Below are positions 52,501 to 64,000 of a stretch of DNA of 64,000 nucleotides, one piece after another. Source of the stretch: Spirodela intermedia (lineage: Eukaryota > Streptophyta > Magnoliopsida > Alismatales > Araceae). The stretch is taken from assembly GCA_902729315.2 (NCBI GenBank), contig LR746274.1, positions 1,612,001 through 1,676,000 of the forward strand, given 5' to 3'. Positions within the stretch are counted from its first letter, which is position 1; every line of letters begins with the position of its first letter. A program made the translations under genes and the position numbers. The notes beneath the pieces were generated by a model. That model was given only the letters and a program-made list of their open reading frames with translations, was not told where the DNA came from and did not search any database.

Positions 52501-55500
52501 TCTCTATTCGTAACACTTTTTTGACCTGAAGAACGATTGTCATTTAGCATCCATAGTCACTTAGCAAAGGGCTAATGGCAAAATTATGAATATTGACAAA
52601 TCAGATATTTTTTCTCTATAACTTTTTCCATTTCAGCAAGTGGATCTCAAAATGATTAAACAATTTTAACAAGATAATTTCGATGTTGAGTCCCCAAACA
52701 GCATCATTACAAATTCAAGGACTTATTTTATAAAAAAAGTCCACCACCTGATTTAGATGATCAGTCCTAATTTCCAAACGCTAACACCCTGACAGGAACA
52801 TCTTACTAAGCTCACACATAAGGAGGGTAAACTGCAGGCAATAATAGCATCCTTTTTGGTGCCCAAGATTCTTAGCGAATCGCTAATTAGTTGGTAGTTG
52901 TTGGAAATTCTAGGATGTAAGAAAAGTATGTAAAAGACTGAGGGTGTTTTGCAAAAATTGTGTAAGGCTGCTCCCTATATAATGGGGGTTAGAGGTGAAT
53001 GAATTTTGAGGCGGTTTCCACCATTCTCCCCTCTGTGCTCTGTGACAGAGGTCCTTTCTCCATTTCCAACAGTAGTGAATAAGAATACTTAATAAATCAT
53101 TGAATAAATGTCAATTATCAAATTTAAAATTAGTTCAAAATGAAGCAAAAGAAGAAAGAAAAGTAAAGCAAATGAGAAGAGTAGGGTTTCGAAAACTTGT
53201 AAAAGAAAGAAGCAACAAGAATATGTCGTCCAGAAGAAAAAGGCCGGATGTGTTTAGACACGAAAAGAAAGGGCCAATATAAGACAACGTGTTTGAGATG
53301 GAAAAACCGAAATCAATATTCAGGTGAATAAGAGCACCTTTGTCCTTTCAGAGGAATATGCCCACTCAGGAGAAATTTCACGAATACTAAAAAGCTGTCG
53401 TTGAGACAAAGTCGAACATGAACCTGATTCGATAGGTGACACTGATTGACTCTGGCCAAATAACATCTCTGGGTAGCTAGATAAATATGTACTGTTGCAA
53501 GCATGTAAATTCATGTTACTCATCCAATCAACTGTAGTTTCCTCCTTCAGCACCATGGAATTGCCACCACAAATACTTTTGTCAGCTTCATATGGGATCT
53601 CATCCTCAACTCCTCCAGTATCTTTAGCGGATGTTGATGATTCAATGGGACTATCAGGACCCAAGAGAATTTTTCTAGCAGCTGAAAGGTGCAACTGTGA
53701 ATTTCTCTCTGGATCTTGGCAAATACTGACACTCTTTTTATTTCCCCTATAATCTATCTTCTGAAACATTACATCCTCTGACGCTCTATATGAACTACTC
53801 ATTTCTGTACAATATAAATGTATATCCTGCAAGAAAGTAACTTTGTCACTAAGGATTGACGAAGGCAATGTAAATGTGTTCAGTCTATTGAAAAGAGTAT
53901 CTTTCAATATTCCACGATGTACAGTAGAGTTCTGGGCTGATACCCATTAAATGAACAACACAAATGCATAAGATTGATAGCTCCAATTAACCTGAATACG
54001 TAACAAATGAGCATCTCAAAAGAAAAACCTTCACTTCTGAGGTATCAGGATGAAAAACGAAAAATACAGGATAACAGATTTATGCTGCATTGGGGACACT
54101 TTATCAAAGCTCATTATCAGCCAAAAGCGGTTATTTGTTATTAAGCAGCAGAAAATGGATATTGTGCCTAGATTCAAAAGATGTAGCTTAGATGCTCTAT
54201 TTGACAATGTAGACAACCTGGGCCGAACTTTTCGTTGCTCCAATTTCCTAGCAAGAGAAAACCTTCAATATGGAGCTCGTCATATCTCTTAGCATCCTAG
54301 CTTAGCCATGAGACTTTAGTCTACCCTAGTTTTTCTGAGTTTTAATACGAACTATTTTAGGGGAAATATGGGGTTTCTCCCACTCCCAAAATGGCATTCT
54401 TCGTGCAATGGATAGACCAATACGTTTCACAAGGTTAAAAATACAACATAGCTGAGAACAAACAGAATGCATATAAATTGCCAGATCCTCACTTTTTGTC
54501 CCGTGTCTTTGGGGAGGAAAACATTTTCAATTGCACACGTTCTTCCAGAAGAAGAATCAGGGACACCTTCCGAGGAAAATGTTTCAGAAGCTTTCTCTTG
54601 TGTGCAAACCCCAGTTGAGCTAGATGTGGTCAGCTCCAGAATTTCTTCCCAGAAGAGAGATGATTTCTTTCCAGCTATATCCTCGGAGTTTGACGGTTGA
54701 AATCTCAACTGCTGATCCTTGCCTAGGAGAAAGAAATATCCATAGTACCGAAAGTCAACTAAGGCATCTACGAAAAATTATTTTCCAGTTCTTCCAGAAA
54801 AGCATTAGAAACAAAAGCCTTGGTGGCTGAAAATTAAACAAAAAGGGCACCCCTTGTGTAAAGATATGGAAAGATCACGACAATCATGAGAAACAGCAAA
54901 AAACGTTTCCTTAACTGTTCACTGAAAAGGATAAACAAAATCTCAGTTCATTGTAAACCCCTTTTTTTAGAGTGCATTAGTACAGTTGATTGTAAAACAC
55001 GATTCATAGTTAAGATGTTTCCTCGAGATACGTACAAAATATTTGCATGTTTAACAGAAGCAGAAGGGGAATTTTGACCAAAATATAGTTGCAAAGAAAG
55101 ACAGGAGTCCTCGCCTACTGACTAACAAGTTAAGCAGTGATAGAGTGCCAAAGCAGTCTAGTTTCGCATTATTTAGTTCAAAACTACGACCAGTACACAT
55201 ATTCCATGCTACAGCAAACCATTTAAAGTTTCTCGTGAAGATCCTCATAAATAATTAATGAGCAATGAAGCAATTAATCGGTGATTCAGGCAAAAATTGT
55301 ATATATTGTGAAAAAAAATCCTTTTTACGAATCACCTCATAAATAGATTTTGACAGAGTACTTACCGAAAAGATTTTGGATTTTTTTTTTTCCAGAACTG
55401 GTGTGTTTAATTAGTAGCTTTGTGAAAATGTGGAGACACAAATTTGCAGAAAACTTTATTATCCCACTTTAAGTCGTAGAGTCCATAAACTACTTAATGT

Positions 55501-58500
55501 TAGTGAGATGACTAAGCTTTAGCTCACTTTCAGTTTCCAAAGATCTTTACTATTATCTAATGTTTGGCATATGAATATATGACTACGAAGATAATTTATA
55601 GAGGTAAAGGTTAGAGAAAATATTGCATCAAACCAGGTGTCCAATAAGGCGCTCAAGGCACAAACAAAGATACTCTCGTAACCAATCGAACAATAGAAGA
55701 AATATTTTATGCTAGCTCGCCCGGGCACATTAGATTTTCCTTACATATCACTATGTACACATTCATAGTTTTCCACAATATCAAATATCGGCATATGAAC
55801 AGACAAGAGTTAGCCATTTGAGTGCCTCTAATAAGAAGATTCTGAGCATTAAAAAAGTAACATATAAAAAAAAAACATTTGATTAGTTGGCGCACTCAAA
55901 ACATGCACCATAACCTTCTCATTCCTGATAACATGTAAGATCATTCTTGCGATTGCAATCAATGGGAGTCAAAAGGATAAATGAACCAGTCCAATCCAGG
56001 ATTACCCTTACCATTCATGAAAAAAATCAATCGGATCCAAAAGGAAATAATATTATAATCATAAAATTGTCAGTGGATCCAAAATAAACGATCTTTGATA
56101 GTGAAGAAAACAAACCGGTCCTATGGAGCAACATGAAGCTATTAGGCTCATCATCTCGTCCTAGATATCCAGATCTGTCAGCTTTACTTCCGTGCACATC
56201 TAGAATGGGCTCTCCTCTAAAATTAATATGGTTCTCAGCTTGCGAATTATCCTTTCCGGAGTATAGAAAAATATTTTCTTTAATGAGATCATAATCATCA
56301 TCCAAACTTAACTGAAACTCTATCTTCCTAAGTTCTTCACTGAAAGGTGGCATTGAAGATGTACTATGGCCTTCCGGAGTATCATATGCATCCACGTCAC
56401 CATTAGCAGTTTCTACAGAAGACTGACAACTCGCTACTTCAGCAGGCACTGGACTACGAGAAAAGTCTGTGGTTCCATCGATGTGGGCATTGATAAGGGT
56501 ATCGAATGTGGAAGGAGAACTTGTTGACGAATCTGACACTCTTCCAGGCATACAGATTCCCTGACAGACAAAAAAGTCATTGTGGCATTCATGAGTCCCT
56601 TGCCTGGAAATGGCTCAAGTAGTAGGAAAAAAAAGATTAATTCTCTACTGAATCACATGAAAATGCAGGGTGAATGGTAATAACTAGAAAAATAAGAATT
56701 GGTAATAAATAATTGAGAAAATTAAATCCTAAGGCATGAATGAAGAATTGAAATTCCCCATTAAATGAGAAAACCACGTTATTAACTAGCACCATCCAAC
56801 GCTATTGGATCTGAAATCCAATCATGTAAGCATATTCTCAAAATATTAAGATCCAGTCGATTATTACATTTGCTTGACTAGCCAAGCAAACAGAGACAGA
56901 AAAGTTCCTTGTCAGAATATAAAATCCACCCACTCACCGAGAAAAATATCATATGGAAAGAAATCTCACAGGGGGATAAGAAACCCACCCCATGATCTCC
57001 ACCGAATACAATGGTATAACCAGGAAATGACAAAACCTAGATAGAAAAGAACTTGGCATTTGAAAGGAAGAGTGTTATGAGTCCTGTAGGTTTACATTTG
57101 CCGAAATGAGAACAGTTTACGTTGGCCACGTCCCTCTTTCATTTCTTCTCCCCGTCCTCATTTTGTGAAAAGGGAAGAGAAGAAGCAAAATAAAAATTAG
57201 AACAAGGGCCTACTTATGAAACTACTAGCTCTAAAAACTATTGGGTGTGGTCACCTTCTTAGCCACGATTTTAGGAGGATATTAAAAAAAAACGAGAGTT
57301 TGGCACTTTACTATTAAATTATACAATGAAATTACAGATTTAATTTCTTGTGGTACATTTATAATGGCAAAATATGCAAAAAAGTACTGACAGGCAGGGA
57401 CATAATGGGGATTACGCCAGAAGTAGAACAGTCACTGTATTTTTGGCTATCAAACCAAATAATTTGACTAAAAAAAATTATAGAGACTGAGGTGAAGTTT
57501 ACACATACTGAATGTCAACGTGTTATAACACATTTTGCAGCTCAAAAACCTATTATGCTCAATTCCATAAGCGAGTTCGGTTGACATCAAGGTGTTATTT
57601 ACAAGCACTTTATGAATTAGGATTATGAAATTTCCAACCACTATTATTCCAAGTCTTCCATAAAGGCATAAAAATATTTCTCTTAGTAAAAGGATCACCT
57701 GGTGTTAATTTAAAGATAGACATGATAATTACATCTGTCATTGAAAATGCCCTTCACTGATGCCTAAAAAATAGGAATGGTTTTATTTATTTATAGGAAA
57801 AATTAGTCATAAATGAAATCAATTAATTTTTTTGAGATAAAATTGCTACTTTAAGACTAATTTTTTTATTGCTGCCCACGCCTTGCTGGTCAAATGATAA
57901 TGAAGCAAGCCACTGATTACTTGTCTTAAAAACCATGATTATTAATGAATCAGGACATCTAGTTGCGACCAGATTTGACATGCCATTTATATAGAAAATC
58001 TGAATTGATTGGCGAGGTATCTTCAGAATTTGTCTCACAAACTCATCAGGCATCAAAAGGAGACAAATTATAGGAAAAGGTATATTTGAACTCGGAGAGA
58101 GAGGTTTTCAACAAAATACGTAGTAGCTATGATGGCAGTAACATACCTCAGCCACATCTCTATAGTGGACAAGGACAATATGCTCAAAGGCCCTGTATAA
58201 AGGAGAAATGATGAAAGTGAGTTATGCACATTAAATTATAGAAAACATATCAAAGTAACACTAGAAAGGCAAGATTTTTGTTTTAGATGATGGATTAAAA
58301 AGTGAAGTAAAAAGACAAAAGGTTACAGCCTCTCAGAAAAAGGGGCCCATATTGCTAGCCGAATACGAACTACACATGTGAAAAAAGATGATATCCCCCA
58401 AACACCCAACCACCATCACCACCATCACCACCACCACCACCACCACCACCACCACCACCCTGCCAACCGCTCCAAAAAAAAAAAAGGTACAATAACTATA

Positions 58501-61500
58501 ACTCCATTTCAGCCCATCGATTAACCCCTGCTGGAAATCCTCTTTTCAAAAGGAACAGAATCATCAGCAAGAATCACTGTTCTCACTGTTATGACAAATG
58601 GATTCTTCAATTTCTTATTAAACTTCTGTTGTCATGATCCTCCCAAAAATACAAGGTTTTAAACCGTTGGTTCACAGACAAAAAGAATGATCCACACTCA
58701 GATTCATTTTGTTTTTTTAATTCTGTCCATTTTGGGCCGTCTGTTGTGTACCAATTCCTTAGGAATAGCGTTACTTTGCTTGGCCACTGGTGTCCCCCTT
58801 ACATTTTTTCTTCTTGGCCTGGAAGAAAGGGGATCACAATATGGACCTCTATTCACATCCAACGGGGTCGCATATTTGATCCCAAGGCTGCGCACCAATG
58901 CAATACATCATCTCTTCCCCATAATTAAATCTAGATCAATAGCAGCACCATTTTCAATGGTATGTGTTTTGGATCCATCCAGAGACATACATGTGATGTT
59001 CACGTGCTTCTTTAAGTGAAGCACATGATACACCTCACCCCAACTGTTAACGCAGTATTTACACTGTATTTCAACAGTATGCTGAGAACACTCTGACCCT
59101 CTTCAATGCAAAATGGATGTATAAAACACAATTTTGACAAATAGATGGCGAACGTCTATTTCCCATAAGAATGAAGAAGATACTCGAGATTTAATCTTGT
59201 AAGGGAATAAAACTCATGCACACAATGAATCTGCAGGAAAGAGTTGTAGGAACAGGCAGTTTTCACATTTTATCACCGTTAATCCATGAAAAAGGCATTG
59301 CATAATAACCAAAGTATCACATTAAGATATGGATGATATAATAAGATATATTTATATATGCGTGCAAGAGCAAGAGCAAATGCATGCAGTTGCACTTGCT
59401 CATAGAAAACGATCCGAATACTAAACTAATCGATGACACGGTGAGATCATAACAAGAACAACCCTTTGGTGAATAACAACGATGGTGATGCCATTTGCAC
59501 GAGTGTAAACACACACAAACACAATCATGCAAAAAATAGAACTACATCAGATGTGTTGGATAAGCTTGGAACACCAGACATCAGAATGCTGAAGTGAATT
59601 TTTCCGACCATTGACTTAATTTAGAAAGTCAACCTAACCACACTCTACGAGATATCTAATTGATCCAACTCTTTTTACATTGAGGGCTGGGCACTTCAAC
59701 CCACCACGCAACACCTTATTCTGTTGCTAGATTGAAACCGCAACCATCATTTCCTAGATGAGCATAATGGCTGATTGCGACACAGGATGGCAGCTGATAA
59801 CGGCATAATGATAGAATGAGAGTACGGAAGATGCAGATAGGACCCAGTGATGATATAATATATGCAAACATTTGAATATAAAGTAATAGAAAGCAATGAC
59901 ATGAAGGTTGACAAATAAAAATCTTACTGATCCAGAATCCAATAGCAACGCCTCTGAAAATGAGGATTTAGTTCCCCATGAGCATAATAACAGTTCAATT
60001 TATCAACATTTCCCACCTAAACAGCATCAAGAAAAAAACAGAATGATTAGTAGAAAGACGAGCATGGCAATAAGCCATAGGCAGTTGACCGTTTAATGGC
60101 ATCTTTTTACCAACGGCAGAAATAGAGCTAGAACCCACTACCATTGAAAAAAAAAAAGAGAAGTAATCACAGAGACATGAGAAAGTAAAGACAGAGATGG
60201 ATTGTCGCTATCTATCAATATTAAAACCTCGTACTTCACAAAGCCTCTTGGAGTACTACACCATATGAACACTTTCTTCACTTGATGTCTGAGTGGTGTG
60301 CAAGTCATTTTATAAATTGCACCTGATCAGATATCAAAGTTTTTAGGTAACAGTATGATGTTTGCAGTAACATGTCACGGACTGATAATGAAGAAAAAGA
60401 TAGCAGAGTTAATCTTCCAGAAGACAAGTGGTTCATTACAACAAGATGAAATTGTCGATCCTTGACTTTAAGCAACCTTTGTACGGTTCTCTTTCACTTT
60501 GGCACATCCCTTGCAAGATCTTATGCAATTCCTTAATCAGCTATGGAATGGCCTAAGAAGACTTGTCCTGGTTCAAATGATGAAGCGTCAAGCATTTAAA
60601 AAGATACCAAAAACTCTGCAAAGGTTTCATATGTGAGGCAGATTGCCCAGAAAAATTCGATAGCCTGACAAGTTACATAGTCGATATTCATCTGAGACGT
60701 AGAGTCGCCAAAAGAATAACGTTAGATGACCCAGTAAGCTTGAAATCAGCCTTTCATCTCCAGTCCCTGAACAGGCTGTGCTAGATGAGCATGCTATATC
60801 ATTGAAAAATTCCAACGATGATTAATGAACCATAAGTAGCATTAGTTCGGTCTACAAAAGAATGAAGGATTTTACAGATTATCTGATCATTCATCATGCC
60901 AGTTTGAAGAAGAAGAAGATGAAGAGGATGAAGAAGAAGAAGCACAAGGATAACTGACTAACGGACCTTCAGCCTCTCATGTGCTTCTCCCACAGCTCTC
61001 CCATCCTTCTTTCTCCGCCATGCATGACCATCATTGCGGAAAAATCGCAGCACTCTCTTGTTAAAGAGAAACAGAGACCCACCTGTTGGGAAGTTAAGAC
61101 CAGCGATGATCAGGCGATTACACAGGCGTTTAAAGAGAAAGCTATTCTCCGAAATATCAAAAGTTTTATATATGCTGATTACTTGGTGGCTGGTTAGGAG
61201 GCTCTAGAGTGATTGAACACTCCTCATAATTCTTCAGAATAAAAAACACTTCTGCCGGTCTAAGCCAACGATTTTGAGCCTCTGAACGCAGCTTACTGAT
61301 CTCAATACCTGAAATTTGTCAAGAACATAAAGCAAATGAAAAGGATTCATCTATCTATTAGACTAAAACCATGGGATGATTCGAAAATCACGGCATCCAA
61401 CAGTCACGTTCCCCTCGGAAACACACGGAAACCCAAAAACTCCCCGACTGGAATTGTCTACTAGATCATGTTCGATCTGACTGGTATGAAGGAGGTGTCC

Positions 61501-61774
61501 CAAAAATATTGACCCCTGTGCTTGAGGAGTGCAAGAATCCGTCGTTGTCCCCTCCCCGATGGATGGCTGCTTGCACCACCGGACGGAAAACTCGGCATGA
61601 AATCAGATAGCAGCAATTGATGGAGAAATTTCTAAAGCTGACTGTAATCCCCACAGAAAATGAACCCGAGGCGACCGGTAGATGAAATCCGCGATAAGAG
61701 ACCGCTAATGGCTGCACCGGGCAAGAAGTGAAATATCAGGGGTAAGATGATCATCTCCTACCCGCTTGCGTCAT
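46522..61774 (-). CDS. CAMTA4: Calmodulin-binding transcription activator, CAMTA4 type
   Basis: Twelve exons join in phase: 61774-61762, 61308-61183, 61082-60967, 60016-59928, 58192-58147, 56560-56116, 54722-54493, 53931-53338, 50447-49756, 49413-48831, 47692-47399, 46641-46522. They give 1115 residues (about 1016 in Arabidopsis CAMTA4 as I recall). A CG-1 DNA-binding domain fills about 8-130 (AEVFFILKNYEECSITL, SGSLFLFNKRVLRFFRNDGH, CYYAHGELNPHFQRRCYW, FEHIVLVHYRDVAE) with a basic WRRKKDGR. Next come a variable acidic middle, an IPT/TIG domain from about 530 (FSIREISPEWAYSSERTKVI), ankyrin repeats (GWTALHWAARFGRERMVAAL), IQ motifs near 899, 954 and 977, and a CaM-binding segment at about 996-1017 (FLEKAILRWRRKGVGLRG). 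CAMTAs act in the nucleus on CGCG-type sites under calcium/calmodulin control. The TIG wording and lack of the CAMTA1-3 pattern point to the CAMTA4 type. Confidence 0.94.
47277..47306 (+). repeat. Short interstitial telomere-like repeats in CAMTA4 last intron
   Basis: GGTTTAGGG, TTTAAGATTTAGGG and TTTAAG follow one another, that is two TTTAGGG units with degenerate spacers. It is too short to be a telomere fusion and is more likely replication slippage or a telo-box cluster. Confidence 0.5.
50448..53337. other. CAMTA4 intron 8, 2.9 kb, without recognisable content
   Basis: The largest CAMTA4 intron. It includes a T-rich stretch near 50950, a locally more GC-rich segment with a (GA)n tract at 51827-51851, and short unrelated open frames. 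No transposon coding frame or nested gene was recognised. Confidence 0.5.
51827..51851. repeat. (GA)n microsatellite in CAMTA4 intron 8
   Basis: A perfect GA tract of about 25 bp preceded by a short G run. Confidence 0.9.
58408..58459. repeat. CAC/ACC trinucleotide microsatellite in CAMTA4 intron 5
   Basis: Near-perfect CAC repeats with a few CAT units, lying in the intron between the fourth and fifth coding exons, about 50 bp to the left of an A-rich run. Confidence 0.92.
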
Positions 61775-64000
61775 CTTCGAACCCTTTAGACTCACGACCA
61801 CTAAGAGCCCTTCTGACTCGGCCGCATCGATCCTGTGAGGAACATCCCAGGGCGCTGACCGCCGAATCGCATCACAAAGCAGAAGCAGAAGCAGGAACAG
61901 GAGCAGAAGCACCCAAGAACAGGAAGAAGGGCTACGACCAAACCAGCAGCAAATGATAAAAACCGCAGCGAGTGAATATACAGAGGAAAGCTTTCTGGTA
62001 TGGACTGCCCGACCAATGGGGAGCCCTACAGAGTGTGAAATTGATACTATAAATAGCAACGACGCCTTGTGCTCCCCGACCGCACCGATCAAGGAGTTCG
62101 ATATGCGGGTGCCTGTTGACTTATAGACACCGCCCTCGTCATCCTCGGCCTTAACGTATAGTCTTCCCGTAGTTGACCGGCGGCGAAGACCTCCCGCCAC
62201 CTCCGCCCAACCCCCCCTTTTGAACAGGCAGCTAGCTGTGGAGGAAGACCTTTTGACTCCCAACGGTTCAAATTGACGAGGTCCAGTCAACCGAAGAAAC
62301 GCGTATCTAGAAGTGTGAATATTTGAATAGTTTATAGCACATACTGTAGTCGCCCCCAACTTCAGGTCAACATGTTATTGGGGATACCAAGTCAACCCGC
62401 GCCCACCGTACACGACGAGGATAAGATGTGGATCACCACCGATATCCTTTTCGCATTAAAATTTATTTCTATTATTAGGTCAGCCTTCACCTGTAGGCCG
62501 CGTCTTCACGTGACAAAAATGGTAGAGTATATTATACTAATATTTTTTAGAAAATTACTTTTTTTAGAAAAAAAAAAGCATCGTGACGCTCTAGTAACCC
62601 TTCATCTCTCTTTTGGGCCGGGCCTGCAAGGCCAGCCCATAGAAGTCCATTTTTGTCTAGGAGTTGGCCTCTTCATTCATTTTTTTCCAAAATAAGAAAA
62701 TAATTTTTCTCTCGTAGAGTAAGCCAAAACCCATTTTCTAAAATATTTCTTTTTTAAATGACACAATTCGTCGATAAAAATATGCTAATATATAATAAAT
62801 TTAATGTCGTGAAAGTAATGCAGTGGATCAGAGATAATACTTTGCTAAACAATGTCTATCAACGACTGCATATAAAAAAATCATGCGTGATACATCACAA
62901 GTATTCTTGATTAATCTAGTCGATTCCTTTTTAGATGATGAAAAATAATAATAAATAAATGATACTACGATAAATCACAACAAAAAATCAATAAATATTT
63001 TATTGATTTGTAAATTAAAAAAACACACATCACGTCAACAAAATTGTCTTATAGATATACTGAAAAACTTTACTTAATAATATAAAGATACTACTAATAT
63101 ACTACTTAATAATAATATTAATATTAATAATATATAATTAATATTTAAAATAGACATTCCGTCCCATAAGCCACTTTGACTTTTCAAGAAAAAACCTCAT
63201 GGTTGTGGAAATCATAGGATGGTATCCATTCAGCAATTGATAAAATCATACACCAGCAAGAAGACAAGCTGCAAAATTATTGAAAGACCCCTCGATCACA
63301 CCAGAAGAAAATATTAATGGACCCCACAGTGAAGAGGTCCTTGCACAGCCTCCCTCAACAACAATGGAATCTTTTGGTGACATCTCACCATCTAAATCCC
63401 CAAAGATAGACGCCAATTTACAATATTTGAATCTTCCAACCACCACATGGCGTAGGAAGGCTGTCCTCATCAATCAATTCATCATATTATTATAATCCAT
63501 TTACACATTATACTATATTTAGATATTTGGAATGTTTACCACTTTTTTAACAATAACACCTAAAAGTCTGATAATTCTAAAATGGGTAAAGTCACGCATA
63601 AAGGGTTCTTCAAATCTTGAAGAATTTTTGTGACGTGGTCCCTTTTCCAGTGGGGAATTTTTCGAGCCCTGAAATTTTGTTATAATATTTTAAATAACCC
63701 CTGCCAAATTTTGAGTGAATCATGAGACCAAAAACTTTGGGACTTTTGCGTTGAGTTATCTTGTTGGGGTATGATTTATGGAGTGCAATCCCATATTTAC
63801 CCCTGCTCGTAGAATCCCCATCACCACTAAGTGGTGTACAGTTGGGTCATTTCACCTCATTCAAAGAGATGTGGCTAAACGTGATTCATTGATCTTAGAT
63901 CAAGGTCATCATTAGCTAATCTAATGGATGACCGTCTTTAAGACCCACCCAACGGCTCGGATCTGATTTCCGTTGTGGAGAGGAGATCTATGAACAAAGC
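61775..64000. other. CAMTA4 leader and promoter, then AT-rich spacer to the right edge
   Basis: From 61775 to about 62280 the sequence is GC-richer and should hold the CAMTA4 5' UTR. A 202-codon minus-strand frame runs through it into the first coding exon, but its upstream part resembles nothing in CAMTA proteins. From 62300 to 64000 the sequence is AT-rich. The short plus frame at 63280-63495 has no recognised family. No gene is called. Confidence 0.5.

Noticed and set aside
61751-62359. 202-codon minus-strand ORF as an N-terminal extension of CAMTA4
   Set aside because: Only its last few codons (MTQAG) join the CG-1 frame. The upstream residues resemble no CAMTA and cover the expected 5' UTR.
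63246-63495. Overlapping plus and minus ORFs near the right edge
   Set aside because: No recognised family, no splice or promoter support, and no conservation that I can recall.

Overview
This is nuclear DNA from a flowering plant. The genes have many GT-AG introns, encode plant-specific families (CAMTA, YSL, P-class PPR, class III peroxidase, DUF3444 DnaJ), and lie among AT-rich spacers with long GA/CT microsatellites. YSL, PPR and peroxidase exons are very GC-rich, while CAMTA4 and EXA1 are not. That mixture suggests a monocot, probably not a grass, but this is inference. I rebuilt the exon models by hand from reading frame, GT-AG sites, phase continuity and remembered family sequence; none was checked against transcripts or a database.

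Layout, left to right. (1) 1-1003, minus: 5' exons of a lysozyme/transglycosylase-like gene that runs off the left edge. (2) 3844-15918, minus: an 11-exon GYF-domain gene of the EXA1 family. (3) 16947-18966, minus: ribosomal protein eL8 (L7a), 7 exons, with the initiator ATG alone in its coding exon. (4) 21982-23747, minus: a mitochondrial-type PPR gene resembling Arabidopsis At1g20300, with one 104-nt intron. (5) 23795-24437: four degenerate tandem repeats directly upstream of the PPR gene. (6) 24575-28484, minus: a 7-exon YSL metal transporter of the YSL6 type. (7) 28.7-35.0 kb: a gene-poor AT-rich block holding a 105-bp GA array, a snRNA-type promoter/terminator candidate and a GC-rich island of unknown origin. 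(8) 35416-36838, plus: a 3-exon class III peroxidase, followed by a relic of another peroxidase 3' end. (9) 37932-40302, plus: LSM6. (10) 41211-43523, minus: a single-exon DnaJ-DUF3444 gene. (11) 46522-61774, minus: a 12-exon CAMTA4-type calmodulin-binding transcription activator. (12) 61.8-64.0 kb: leader of CAMTA4 and AT-rich spacer.

The genes are independent units rather than a pathway cluster. They cover RNA and translation control (EXA1, eL8, LSM6, organellar PPR), calcium-dependent transcription (CAMTA4), metal-chelate transport (YSL), cell-wall redox (peroxidase) and a chaperone-type nuclear protein. The least explained pieces are the snRNA-type transcription-unit candidate at 32.3-32.5 kb, the orphan promoter-like cluster and 39-codon ORF at 29.1-29.3 kb, the coding-like frame inside an EXA1 intron, and the PPR intron. 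No mobile element with coding capacity, CRISPR array, tRNA or rRNA was seen.
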